Below are positions 16,208 through 23,364 of a stretch of DNA of 54,197 bases, one piece after another; within the stretch, counting starts at the first letter, position 1; every line of letters begins with the position of its first letter. Made by a program: the position numbers and the translations under genes. This DNA is from an uncultured Carnobacteriaceae bacterium (GTDB lineage: Bacteria; Bacillota; Bacilli; Lactobacillales; Aerococcaceae): NCBI GenBank assembly GCA_938039195.1, contig CALHVK010000122.1, forward strand, positions 1 to 54,197, written 5' to 3'. The notes below the pieces were generated by a model. It did no database searches. It saw only the letters and a list, made by a program, of their open reading frames with translations, and was not told the origin of the DNA.

Positions 16208-16258
16208 GTGATACCGTATAAGGTATCACTCATTATACCGTATACGGTATAATGAGTG
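16208..16258 (+). promoter_or_regulatory. Tandem hairpins, one a 32-base perfect palindrome
   Basis: GTGATACC/GGTATCAC (16208-16229) is followed at once by a perfect palindrome (16227-16258, half-site CACTCATTATACCGTA) and then TTCTTTTATT. The two hairpins share sequence (ATACCGTATA), so they could exclude one another. It may be a terminator or an operator ahead of the promoter at 16288. Confidence 0.6.
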
Positions 16259-16287
16259 TTCTTTTATTGTCGTTAGTACTCGGTTTT

Positions 16288-16316
16288 TTGATTGTTTTTC
16301 GTGAGTTTGGTATGAT
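16288..16316 (+). promoter_or_regulatory. Sigma-A promoter of the DUF1576-rimM-trmD transcript
   Basis: TTGATT (16288-16293), 17 bases, TATGAT (16311-16316), 34 bases before the DUF1576 start. Confidence 0.7.
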
Positions 16317-16350
16317 AAGTGAGTAAAATTATAGTTGAAGGGAAGACCTT

Positions 16351-17643
16351 ATGAAGAAAAAGCCGATATTGAAAGAACAAATGAATCGACAATATTATTA
16401 TTTATTTGGCCTATCCGCTATTTTGATGCTGCTTGCATTTTGTATCGAGTCGCCTCAATCGTTATTCCAGGGAATGATTACGATTTTGATTTCACCAAGT
16501 CAGTTGTTCACGGATTATATGCAAATTGCGTCCGTTGGAAGTACGCTACTGAATGTGGCTATCATGCTTATCATCAATATTTATAGTTATAAGAAACTAG
16601 AAATTCCTGTTAACGGAACGGTGATTGGGAGTTTAGGGATGCTTGCAGGTTTCTCGTTTTTCGGGAAGAATCTCTTTAACAGCATTCCGTTTATGTTAGG
16701 CGTATGGATTTATGCAAAAGTGACAAGCCAGAATTATCGAAATTATGTGATTGTCGGGTTATTTGGATCGGCATTAGGGCCATTGGTATCCTTCCTCGCT
16801 TTTGGAGGAGCCTTGCCAAGTGGTTGGAGTATCCTTGTGGCGTATGCACTTGGAATCTTTATTGGATTCATCTTGCCTCAATTATCAACGCAGTATTTAG
16901 GGTTCCACCAAGGATTCAGTTTGTATAACGTTGGATTTACAGCAGGAATTGTTGGAATGGTCGTCTTAGGGTTTCTAAATGCCTTTGAAATCGAAGTAGA
17001 GACAAAGGCACTTGCAAATACAGAAAGTCCATTGATTTTGTACGCAATTTTAATTGGGCTTTGTGTGATTCTTATTGCGACTAGTATTTATTTACATGTT
17101 AAAAAGAAAGAAAAATATCAGTTTAAATTGCTCTTAAAATTATCAGGTCGTCTGCCAAGTGATTTCGTTGAAATGACGAACTTAGCAACGGTAACGTTCA
17201 ATATGAGTATCATGGGATTCATTCTATTAGGCTATGTCCTTCTTAATGGTGGACAACTGAATGGTCCGATTGTCGGCAGTATTATTGGAGCGATGAGTTT
17301 TGGAGCCTTCGGGAACCAAGTGAAAAATACAGTTCCTGTATTAGTAGGGATTATGATTGGCTGTTATTTAACAGGAGTCGATGCAGCAAGTACGAGCGCA
17401 CTCGTGGCGGCTATCTTTGGAACCACTCTGGCACCTGTAAGTGGGTATTATGGGCCAATTGCTGGGATGATTGCTGGCTTTGTTCATATTACGCTTGTAA
17501 GCCACGTAGTTGTCATGCATGGGGGATTAAACCTTTATAACAATGGATTTGCAGGAGGATTCGTTGCAGCGGTTCTCGTACCAATTTTTGAAATTTTTGA
17601 AGGCATTCGCCAAGATATCAAGGAAAGAAAGGCTGAGGGATAA
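16351..17643 (+). CDS. DUF1576 family multi-pass membrane protein
   Basis: A 430-residue integral membrane protein with roughly ten to twelve hydrophobic helices and glycine-rich helix ends (GFHQGFSLYNVGFTAGIVG and HGGLNLYNNGFAGGFVA look like two related halves). This matches the DUF1576 family, which has no established function; a transporter or channel is the natural guess from shape alone. GAAGGGAAG precedes the ATG. The stop overlaps the next start by one base. It lies upstream of rimM and trmD, in a place where most relatives have no such gene. Confidence 0.82.
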   Translation: MKKKPILKEQMNRQYYYLFGLSAILMLLAFCIESPQSLFQGMITILISPSQLFTDYMQIASVGSTLLNVAIMLIINIYSYKKLEIPVNGTVIGSLGMLAGFSFFGKNLFNSIPFMLGVWIYAKVTSQNYRNYVIVGLFGSALGPLVSFLAFGGALPSGWSILVAYALGIFIGFILPQLSTQYLGFHQGFSLYNVGFTAGIVGMVVLGFLNAFEIEVETKALANTESPLILYAILIGLCVILIATSIYLHVKKKEKYQFKLLLKLSGRLPSDFVEMTNLATVTFNMSIMGFILLGYVLLNGGQLNGPIVGSIIGAMSFGAFGNQVKNTVPVLVGIMIGCYLTGVDAASTSALVAAIFGTTLAPVSGYYGPIAGMIAGFVHITLVSHVVVMHGGLNLYNNGFAGGFVAAVLVPIFEIFEGIRQDIKERKAEG

Positions 17644-17984
17644 TGGCAACAGAAAAGGATTTTGTAAAACGTATCGTAAAGGAAATGGTCGATTATTATT
17701 TGTACCATGAATTGTATGATGTCACAGCGCATGTAGTGTATGTGCCGCATGAAAAAGCAACGATTACTTGTACAGCACCGTATACAAAATTACCAGAAGA
17801 CTTAGATTTGTTAGAAGCAGGGCTTTCAGTTGAAAAACACTTAGAATTAGATTCAATGTATAGTTCTTTAATGGGAACACATAACCGTGATAAAAACTAC
17901 TGTATGCTCGGGCAATGTATCGATGATTATGATGTTGAAGTGACGGATTCGACATTGAAAATTATTGTAGAACGACTCTTTTAA
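17643..17984 (+). CDS. Hypothetical small protein coupled to the DUF1576 gene
   Basis: A 113-residue soluble-looking protein I do not recognise. It contains ITCTAPYTKLPEDLDLLEAGLSVEKHLELDSMYSSLMG and a cysteine-bearing YCMLGQCIDDYDVEV near residue 85, and is acidic overall. Its ATG overlaps the DUF1576 stop (TAATG), so the two are very probably translated together and may act as membrane protein plus cytosolic partner. rimM follows after 12 bases. No domain function can be claimed. Confidence 0.8.
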   Translation: MATEKDFVKRIVKEMVDYYLYHELYDVTAHVVYVPHEKATITCTAPYTKLPEDLDLLEAGLSVEKHLELDSMYSSLMGTHNRDKNYCMLGQCIDDYDVEVTDSTLKIIVERLF

Positions 17985-17996
17985 GGAGGAAGAAGA

Positions 17997-18512
17997 ATGA
18001 CAACTTTTTATAAAGTAGGAAAAATCGTGAATACACAAGGGCTTCGTGGGGAAGTTCGTGTGATTTCAACGACAGACTTTGCCGAAGAACGTTATAAAAA
18101 AGGAACGGAATTAGCCATTTTTAAAGATGGAGAGTTTCTAACATTTGTGACGGTGGCAAGTCATCGTCGTCATAAAAACTTTGATTTGTTAACGTTCGAA
18201 GGAATGAACCGTATCGAAGATGTTGAAAAATACAAAGAATGTCTCCTAAAGGTACCCCAAGAGCAATTAACGGAACTGGAAGAGGACGAGTTTTACTACC
18301 ATGAAATTATCGGACTTGAAATTGTAACGGATGAAGGAGAAGTGCTTGGAAAAGTCACTGAAATTCTTTCACCAGGATCCAATGATGTCTGGGTTGTAAA
18401 ACAAAAAGGAAAGAAAGAACTCTTAATTCCATTTATTGAACCAGTCGTTTATAAAGTCGATAAAGAAGAAAAGAAAGCTTATATCCATCTGTTGGAAGGG
18501 TTGATCGATTAA
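17997..18512 (+). CDS. rimM: Ribosome maturation factor RimM
   Basis: A 171-residue 30S assembly factor that binds S19 and helps mature the 16S 3' domain. The N-terminal beta-barrel (YKVGKIVNTQGLRGEVRVIS) and C-terminal PRC barrel (YYHEIIGLEIVTDEGEVLGKVTEILSPGSNDVWVV) are both complete. AAGGAGGA precedes the ATG. It directly precedes trmD, as in most bacteria. Confidence 0.97.
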   Translation: MTTFYKVGKIVNTQGLRGEVRVISTTDFAEERYKKGTELAIFKDGEFLTFVTVASHRRHKNFDLLTFEGMNRIEDVEKYKECLLKVPQEQLTELEEDEFYYHEIIGLEIVTDEGEVLGKVTEILSPGSNDVWVVKQKGKKELLIPFIEPVVYKVDKEEKKAYIHLLEGLID

Positions 18513-18513
18513 G

Positions 18514-19254
18514 ATGAAGATTGATGTATTAACATTATTCCCTGAAATGGTACAAGGACCGATGACGCAATCGATTATCGGAAAGGCTATCGAAGCTGGG
18601 AAAATCGAATTTGAAACAACGGATTTTCGTCAGTTTTCAAATAACAAACATAATCATGTGGACGATTATCCATTCGGTGGTGGCGCCGGGATGCTTCTAA
18701 AAGTCGAGCCGATTGACTTAGCACTTGCATCGATTCGTGAGCGTTCTCCTGAAACGACGCCACGTGTGATTTTAATGGATCCAGCGGGGAAGAAATTTAC
18801 ACAAAAGGACGCAGAAGAATTATCGAAGGAAGAGCATCTGGTGTTTATTTGTGGTCACTACGAAGGCTATGATGAACGTATTCGTACGCTTGTGACGGAT
18901 GAATACTCGATTGGAGATTTTGTTCTAACAGGTGGAGAATTAGCTGCCACGGTGATGATTGATGCAACAGTTCGTCTCTTGCCAGATGTATTAGGAAATG
19001 ATGCGTCTGCGGTAGGAGATTCCCATTCGACAGGATTATTAGAACACCCACAATATACACGTCCAAGAGAATATAAAGGAATGGAAGTTCCAGAAGTTCT
19101 CTTTAGTGGAAATCATGCGAAAATTGCTGAGTGGCAAATGAAAGAATCGCTGCGTAAAACGTATTTAAGAAGACCAGATTTACTAGAAAAATATGAACTT
19201 TCAAAAGAGGAAGCAAAGTTACTTCAAGAAGTAAAAGAGGAAGAGGGATGCTAG
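18514..19254 (+). CDS. trmD: tRNA (guanine-N1-)-methyltransferase
   Basis: A 246-residue SPOUT methyltransferase that makes m1G37 in tRNAs reading CNN codons, preventing +1 frameshifting. Visible are KIDVLTLFPEM at the start, DYPFGGGAGM, the knotted SAM site (ICGHYEGYDERI, YSIGDFVLTGGELA) and the GLLEHPQYTRP segment. It starts one base after the rimM stop with no strong ribosome binding site, consistent with translational coupling. The ArsR gene begins immediately after its stop. Confidence 0.98.
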   Translation: MKIDVLTLFPEMVQGPMTQSIIGKAIEAGKIEFETTDFRQFSNNKHNHVDDYPFGGGAGMLLKVEPIDLALASIRERSPETTPRVILMDPAGKKFTQKDAEELSKEEHLVFICGHYEGYDERIRTLVTDEYSIGDFVLTGGELAATVMIDATVRLLPDVLGNDASAVGDSHSTGLLEHPQYTRPREYKGMEVPEVLFSGNHAKIAEWQMKESLRKTYLRRPDLLEKYELSKEEAKLLQEVKEEEGC

Positions 19255-19602
19255 ATGAATGAACATCTAAATGCAGAAGAAATTAAAGCATTTCAAGAAG
19301 TATTAGCTCAAGATTCTGGTAGAACAGAAATGGTGCAGCTCTTCAAATTATTGGGAGATGCAACTAGATTGAATATTATCACCCTTTTAACCAAACGAGA
19401 ACCGCTCTGTGTAGAAGACTTAATGAACTGTACAGGGATGGAGCAGTCTGCGATTTCTCATCAGTTGAAAAAGCTGCGTGCACATCATATCGTGAAGGCC
19501 GAAAAGGTCGGGAAACACGTGTGGTATTCGCTTGAAGATCACCATGTGTTAGAGCTCTATAACTTAGCAAGCGAGCACTGCTGTGAAGAGCATTCTTCGT
19601 AG
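19255..19602 (+). CDS. ArsR/SmtB-family metal-sensing repressor
   Basis: A 115-residue winged-helix repressor. The recognition helix region is CTGMEQSAISHQLKKLRAHHIV. The C-terminal helix carries D95, H97, H108 and E111, the exact D-x-H-(10)-H-x2-E spacing of the alpha-5 zinc site in SmtB/CzrA-type sensors; C52 in PLCVEDL is where the alpha-3 site would be, and the tail adds HCCEEH. It abuts trmD with no gap and is probably cotranscribed. The P1B-4 ATPase 0.65 kb downstream has an SmtB-type operator and is the likely target, although rplS lies between them. Confidence 0.88.
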   Translation: MNEHLNAEEIKAFQEVLAQDSGRTEMVQLFKLLGDATRLNIITLLTKREPLCVEDLMNCTGMEQSAISHQLKKLRAHHIVKAEKVGKHVWYSLEDHHVLELYNLASEHCCEEHSS

Positions 19603-19645
19603 TTTTTCTATGGAGAAAAATCGTCAAAAAAATTGATAATCTTGC

Positions 19646-19674
19646 TTGCATTTGATAGGCAAGTATGTTAGTAT
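19646..19674 (+). promoter_or_regulatory. Promoter of rplS
   Basis: TTGCAT (19646-19651), 17 bases, TAGTAT (19669-19674) with an extended TG at 19666-19667. Confidence 0.65.
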
Positions 19675-19682
19675 ATTTCGAG

Positions 19683-19735
19683 TGAGTGAGACTTCACTCA
19701 GAGATAACGATATTCCGCTGATTGGACAAGCGGCC
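19683..19735 (+). ncRNA. Probable L19 autoregulatory leader
   Basis: Two hairpins in the rplS 5' UTR: TGAGTG/CACTCA, and CCGCT/AGCGG around GATTGGACA. Position and two-hairpin form fit the L19 leader of Bacilli, by which excess L19 would repress its own mRNA. The match is from memory of the general layout, not a covariance-model hit. Confidence 0.6.
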
Positions 19736-19769
19736 AAGTCATGAATGTTTGTTGGAAGGAGAAAAAAAC

Positions 19770-20117
19770 ATGAGCAAATTAATCGAAGAATTAACTCAAG
19801 AACAATTACGTTCAGATATCCCTTCATTCCGTCCTGGTGACACTGTACGTGTTCACGCTAAGGTTGTTGAAGGAACTCGCGAACGTATCCAAATCTTCGA
19901 AGGCGTTGTTATCAAACGTCGTGGTGCTGGCATCAGCGAAACTTACACAGTACGTAAAGTTTCTAACGGTGTTGGTGTGGAACGTACATTCCCATTACAC
20001 ACTCCACGTGTAGCACAAATCGAAGTAGTTCGTTACGGTAAAGTTCGTCGTGCTAAATTATACTACCTACGTAACTTACGTGGTAAAGCAGCACGTATCC
20101 AAGAACGTCGTCGTTAA
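19770..20117 (+). CDS. rplS: 50S ribosomal protein L19
   Basis: A 115-residue large-subunit protein at the 30S-50S interface (IPSFRPGDTVRVHAKVVEGTRERIQIFEGVVI). The ATG at 19770 follows GAAGGAGA and gives the usual length; an in-frame ATG further upstream at 19722 lies in the leader. It normally follows trmD directly, but here an arsR-type gene and a separate promoter and leader intervene. A strong terminator follows. Confidence 0.98.
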   Translation: MSKLIEELTQEQLRSDIPSFRPGDTVRVHAKVVEGTRERIQIFEGVVIKRRGAGISETYTVRKVSNGVGVERTFPLHTPRVAQIEVVRYGKVRRAKLYYLRNLRGKAARIQERRR

Positions 20118-20127
20118 TAGAAACTTC

Positions 20128-20160
20128 AAAAGAGATTGGCTTTGGCCAGTCTCTTTTTTT
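20128..20160 (+). terminator. Terminator of rplS
   Basis: AAAAGAGATTGGC pairs with GCCAGTCTCTTTT, followed by T residues. Confidence 0.9.
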
Positions 20161-20173
20161 ACGCAAAAATTAT

Positions 20174-20188
20174 TTAGAATAATTCTAA
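20174..20188. promoter_or_regulatory. PerR/Fur-type box upstream of the P1B-4 ATPase
   Basis: TTAGAATAATTCTAA is a perfect 7-1-7 palindrome and differs from the Per box TTATAATNATTATAA only at one symmetric pair. It ends 8 bases before the -35. Confidence 0.6.
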
Positions 20189-20196
20189 GATATCAC

Positions 20197-20226
20197 TTGA
20201 CATATGAATGGTTGTTCATGTAATAT
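20197..20226 (+). promoter_or_regulatory. Promoter with embedded ArsR/SmtB-type operator
   Basis: TTGACA (20197-20202), 18-base spacer, TAATAT (20221-20226). The spacer holds ATGAA (20204-20208), 6 bases, TTCAT (20215-20219), the TGAA-N6-TTCA core of SmtB/CzrA operators. A repressor bound there would block RNA polymerase. Confidence 0.75.
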
Positions 20227-20258
20227 AGCTATAAGAAGAAATAGTGAGGGGAGATAAC

Positions 20259-22292
20259 ATGGATTTCAAAGAACTAACACATACTATTAAACATAAATTT
20301 GAGCACTTATTAGATAAAGAAAACTCTCATGAAGGAGAGACATGCCAAGATCATTACTTGCACCATGAAGAGCACGACCATGAGCATGAACATGAACACA
20401 GTCATGGGCACGGACATCATCATGGTCATGACCATGATGATAGCAAAGCAGTCATCTTCTATATTGTGGGGCTAGTACTTTATATTATCGGTTTAGTGCT
20501 TCATTTTATGGGGAATTCAATCTCAACCATTTTATTCATTTTAACGTTAATCCTTTCTGGTTACCATGTAACGATGGAAGGAATTGAAGATACGATTGAA
20601 CGTAGTAAAAAGAAAGGGAAGTTCCAACCGAATGTGCATATTCTAATGACGCTTGCAGCAGTTGGTGCAGTACTCATTGGGAATGCGGAAGAAGGAGCTT
20701 TACTGATTTTGATTTTTGCAGGAGCTCACTTCCTTGAAGAATATGTAGAAGAGAAAAGCCGTAAGTCGCTAACGGCATTATTACAAATGAATCCAACGCA
20801 AGCTCGCCTAATTCAAGAAAATGGGGAAGTTGTTGTCGTTGAGGTAACAGACTTAAAAATTGGCGATACATTAGAAGTATTACATGGTGACCAAGTCCCA
20901 ATCGATGGAGTGATTACAAAAGGCTTAACTTCGATTGATGAAGCAACCATTACAGGTGAAAGCATGCCTCGTTCAAAAGGAGAAGGCGATTCAGTATTTG
21001 CAAGTACTGTAAATATTTCTAATCGCTTCGAAATGCAAGTAAGTGCAGAAAGTTCAGATACTGTCTTTGCGAAAATTATGAAGGTTGTTGAAAATGCGCA
21101 ACATTCAATGAATAAGCAAGCAACCTTTATCCAAAAGATCGAACCAATTTATGTCAATATTGTATTAATCATTTGGCCAATCTTCCTATTATTTGGATAT
21201 TTCTTAATGGGATGGGATTTAAACACGACGCTTTACCGTGGAATGGTATATCTCATTGGGGTGTCTCCATGTGCGTTAGCAGCAAGTGCGGTTCCAGCAA
21301 CTCTTGCAGCAATGTCTCGTTTATCAAAATTGGGGATTTTAGCCAAAGGTGGAGCTGCCATCTCTCAATTGCAAGAATTACGTGTCATTTCATTTGATAA
21401 GACTGGAACATTAACCAAAGGAACTCCTGATTTAACGGATTACTGGTTTGAAGATGAAGCGATGATTCCTGCTGTTGTAGCAATGGAAAAACAATCAACA
21501 CATCCTCTAGCAGAAGCTGTACTTCGTAAGTTTAGTGAAGCACCAGTTTTAAATGAAGAAATTGAAGTAGAAGTACTTGTAGGACAAGGGGTACGTTCTG
21601 TTGTTAGCGGTGAAGAAATCCAAATCATGAAACCATTAGATACCGTCAACCGTTCAGAAGAAGTTTCTTCTCGTATGCAAGAGTGGGCAAGCGAAGGAAA
21701 GACAGTTGTAACAGTTGTAAAAGACAATAGAGTTGTTGGTTTGATGGCGTTTATGGACCTTCCAAACGAAGCTTCAAAAGCAGTGCTGGATTACTTCAAG
21801 AGCCAACTTGTGCATACAACAATGATTACAGGGGACTCAAGAGAAACTGCTGAAATGATTGGTATGAAACTTGGTGTTCAAGAAGTAGTGGCAAATGTAT
21901 TACCAGAAGAAAAATTAGAAAAGATTCAGTCTCAAAAAGAACGCTACGGATTAACAGCGATGGTAGGGGACGGCGTGAATGATGCACCAGCGCTTGCGAC
22001 TGCTGATATCGGTATTGCGATGGGAAATGGGACAGATATTGCGATTGAAACAAGTGATATCGTAATTATGCAAAACGACTTACAAAAGCTTGTTTCAGCT
22101 CATAAGATTAGTAAGAAATTACATCGTGTCATCTTAGAAAATATGATTTTTGCGATGTCAGTCGTTGTATTACTGTTAGTCCTAAACTTCTTTGGATTAA
22201 CAAATATCGGTTGGGGAGTTGTATTACATGAAGGAAGTACGATTTTAGTACTCTTAAATGGATTACGATTACTTGCACCAATAGAAGAATAA
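20259..22292 (+). CDS. P1B-4-type metal-transporting ATPase with histidine-rich N-terminus
   Basis: A 677-residue heavy-metal ATPase. A histidine-rich stretch (residues about 34-61, HEHSHGHGHHHGHDHDD) replaces the usual HMA domain. The phosphorylation site is DKTGT (D380), with HPLAEAV and GDGVNDAPALA downstream. The transmembrane metal site reads SPC (336-338) and HEGST (H657), the pair that defines the P1B-4 subgroup (CoaT, CzcP, CtpD, Bacillus PfeT). These export Fe(II), Co(II) or Zn(II), so the substrate is open. GGGGAGA supports the ATG at 20259. Control elements resembling PerR and ArsR sites lie upstream. Confidence 0.93.
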   Translation: MDFKELTHTIKHKFEHLLDKENSHEGETCQDHYLHHEEHDHEHEHEHSHGHGHHHGHDHDDSKAVIFYIVGLVLYIIGLVLHFMGNSISTILFILTLILSGYHVTMEGIEDTIERSKKKGKFQPNVHILMTLAAVGAVLIGNAEEGALLILIFAGAHFLEEYVEEKSRKSLTALLQMNPTQARLIQENGEVVVVEVTDLKIGDTLEVLHGDQVPIDGVITKGLTSIDEATITGESMPRSKGEGDSVFASTVNISNRFEMQVSAESSDTVFAKIMKVVENAQHSMNKQATFIQKIEPIYVNIVLIIWPIFLLFGYFLMGWDLNTTLYRGMVYLIGVSPCALAASAVPATLAAMSRLSKLGILAKGGAAISQLQELRVISFDKTGTLTKGTPDLTDYWFEDEAMIPAVVAMEKQSTHPLAEAVLRKFSEAPVLNEEIEVEVLVGQGVRSVVSGEEIQIMKPLDTVNRSEEVSSRMQEWASEGKTVVTVVKDNRVVGLMAFMDLPNEASKAVLDYFKSQLVHTTMITGDSRETAEMIGMKLGVQEVVANVLPEEKLEKIQSQKERYGLTAMVGDGVNDAPALATADIGIAMGNGTDIAIETSDIVIMQNDLQKLVSAHKISKKLHRVILENMIFAMSVVVLLLVLNFFGLTNIGWGVVLHEGSTILVLLNGLRLLAPIEE

Positions 22293-22295
22293 ATG

Positions 22296-22348
22296 AAAAA
22301 GCAGAACAAGGACGCAGAGAAATAAGATTGTCCGAGTTCTGCTTTTTT
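22296..22348 (+). terminator. Terminator of the ATPase gene
   Basis: AAAAAGCAGAAC and GTTCTGCTTTTTT pair around a 28-base loop region. It also faces the convergent small gene at 22359. Confidence 0.85.
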
Positions 22349-22358
22349 GCACTTGTAA

Positions 22359-22634
22359 TCACGCTTGTTCAAAACAAACGCGGTAAGAATCGCTAGTAGG
22401 AATAAGTTCTAAAGGCACATTTGTCCGATAAATACTATATTCAGGGAATTGCTCTAAGAACATTACAAAGTTATTAGGGTAAATACTTAACATCTTTGTA
22501 AACACATTATCCTGATCAATAATCACCGTTTTGATTTCGTGAACATCTTTTACCCAAGGTGTCTCCACGTGGAAATAACTTCCTGGTGCAATATGGTACT
22601 CATATTTTAAAATTGTGATCGATTGGTCTAACAT
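22359..22634 (-). CDS. Hypothetical 91-residue protein
   Basis: A small acidic protein beginning MLDQSITILKYEYHIAPG and ending DSYRVCFEQA. I do not recognise a family, and it shows no signal peptide or membrane helix. It is supported as a real gene by GGAGGG 6 bases before its ATG and by a good promoter (22662-22690). The reading frame extends far upstream without a better start. It is transcribed away from the DUF2187 gene and convergent with the ATPase. Confidence 0.7.
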   Translation of the reverse strand: MLDQSITILKYEYHIAPGSYFHVETPWVKDVHEIKTVIIDQDNVFTKMLSIYPNNFVMFLEQFPEYSIYRTNVPLELIPTSDSYRVCFEQA

Positions 22635-22661
22635 CAAAATCCCTCCATTCATTACATCTAA

Positions 22662-22690
22662 AGTATAGTAGAAATGAATGCGTTTTACAA
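22662..22690 (-). promoter_or_regulatory. Promoter of the 91-residue hypothetical gene
   Basis: On the minus strand TTGTAA, 17 bases, TATACT, 28 bases before the start codon. Confidence 0.65.
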
Positions 22691-22833
22691 ATATATGTTC
22701 ATATATGAGCAAAAAACTCCCAAAAAAGTCGCCGAAAAACAAGTTTTTATTGTGGAAGGCGTCAATTTTATATAAAAGAAAAGCCTTTAATTCAGAAAAA
22801 ATAGTGATTTTAGCCCACAGAGAGTACGAATTG

Positions 22834-22869
22834 TGATATAATAAATTTGATGAGTGTGTGATGAGTGTG
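22834..22869 (+). promoter_or_regulatory. Extended -10 promoter and 11-bp tandem repeat in the DUF2187 leader
   Basis: TGATATAAT (22834-22842) is a perfect extended -10. Just downstream TGATGAGTGTG occurs twice head to tail (22848-22858, 22859-22869), followed by short GTGTA repeats. Confidence 0.6.
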
Positions 22870-22915
22870 TAGTGTAGTGTAGGATGTTGGCCAGGCGTGA
22901 AAAGAGGCGAAAGCA

Positions 22916-23260
22916 ATGGCGAAACGTGTCACGAAAGATGTCAAGAGTACTGTTGAAACGGAACTTAGAAAAGGAACGAGCAAATCGAGAATTGCGCATT
23001 TGTTAGGGGTCTCCTATGATGAGGGCGTTCGTATCATTCTGCAAGTGAAAGAATCGATTCGTCCGGAAGTTGGCAATCGCATTCGGTTTACTTTTAGAGA
23101 ACAAAATATGATTGGGATTATCTACAAATTATTGGCGAATAGTGCCATCGTTGTGATTGACTGGAATGCATCCAACACATGCATGAAAGATATTTGTGAA
23201 TCGCGGACGGTTGTTAATTTCAAAGATATTGTAGAATTTTTACCATTAGAAGAAGTATAA
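22916..23260 (+). CDS. Helix-turn-helix plus DUF2187-like protein
   Basis: A 114-residue protein in two parts. Residues about 8-45 look like a homeodomain-type helix-turn-helix (VETELRKGTSKSRIAHLLGVSYDEGVRIIL). Residues about 55-112 resemble the small DUF2187/YkvS beta-barrel (VGNRIRFTFREQNMIGIIYKLLANSAIVVID, SRTVVNFKDIVEFLP). DUF2187 proteins are usually that barrel alone, so the DNA-binding-like extension is notable. Function is unknown; a nucleic-acid-binding regulator is plausible. AGAGGCG precedes the ATG. Confidence 0.75.
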   Translation: MAKRVTKDVKSTVETELRKGTSKSRIAHLLGVSYDEGVRIILQVKESIRPEVGNRIRFTFREQNMIGIIYKLLANSAIVVIDWNASNTCMKDICESRTVVNFKDIVEFLPLEEV

Positions 23261-23265
23261 AGATT

Positions 23266-23297
23266 AGGTTCATGGCGGATTGTCATGAGCCTTTTTA
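23266..23297 (+). terminator. Terminator after the DUF2187-like gene
   Basis: AGGTTCATG and CATGAGCCT pair, followed by TTTT. Confidence 0.8.
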
Positions 23298-23364
23298 ATT
23301 TGTGTACTTTCTAATTGACCGCCTTTAAAGTATAATAGAAAGGTATAAGATGGGGGAGAAATGT

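Noticed and set aside
22690..22712. TCATATATGA palindrome as an ArsR operator near the 91-residue gene
   Set aside because: The half-sites are in the wrong order and spacing for SmtB/CzrA operators, and the region is AT-rich enough for chance.
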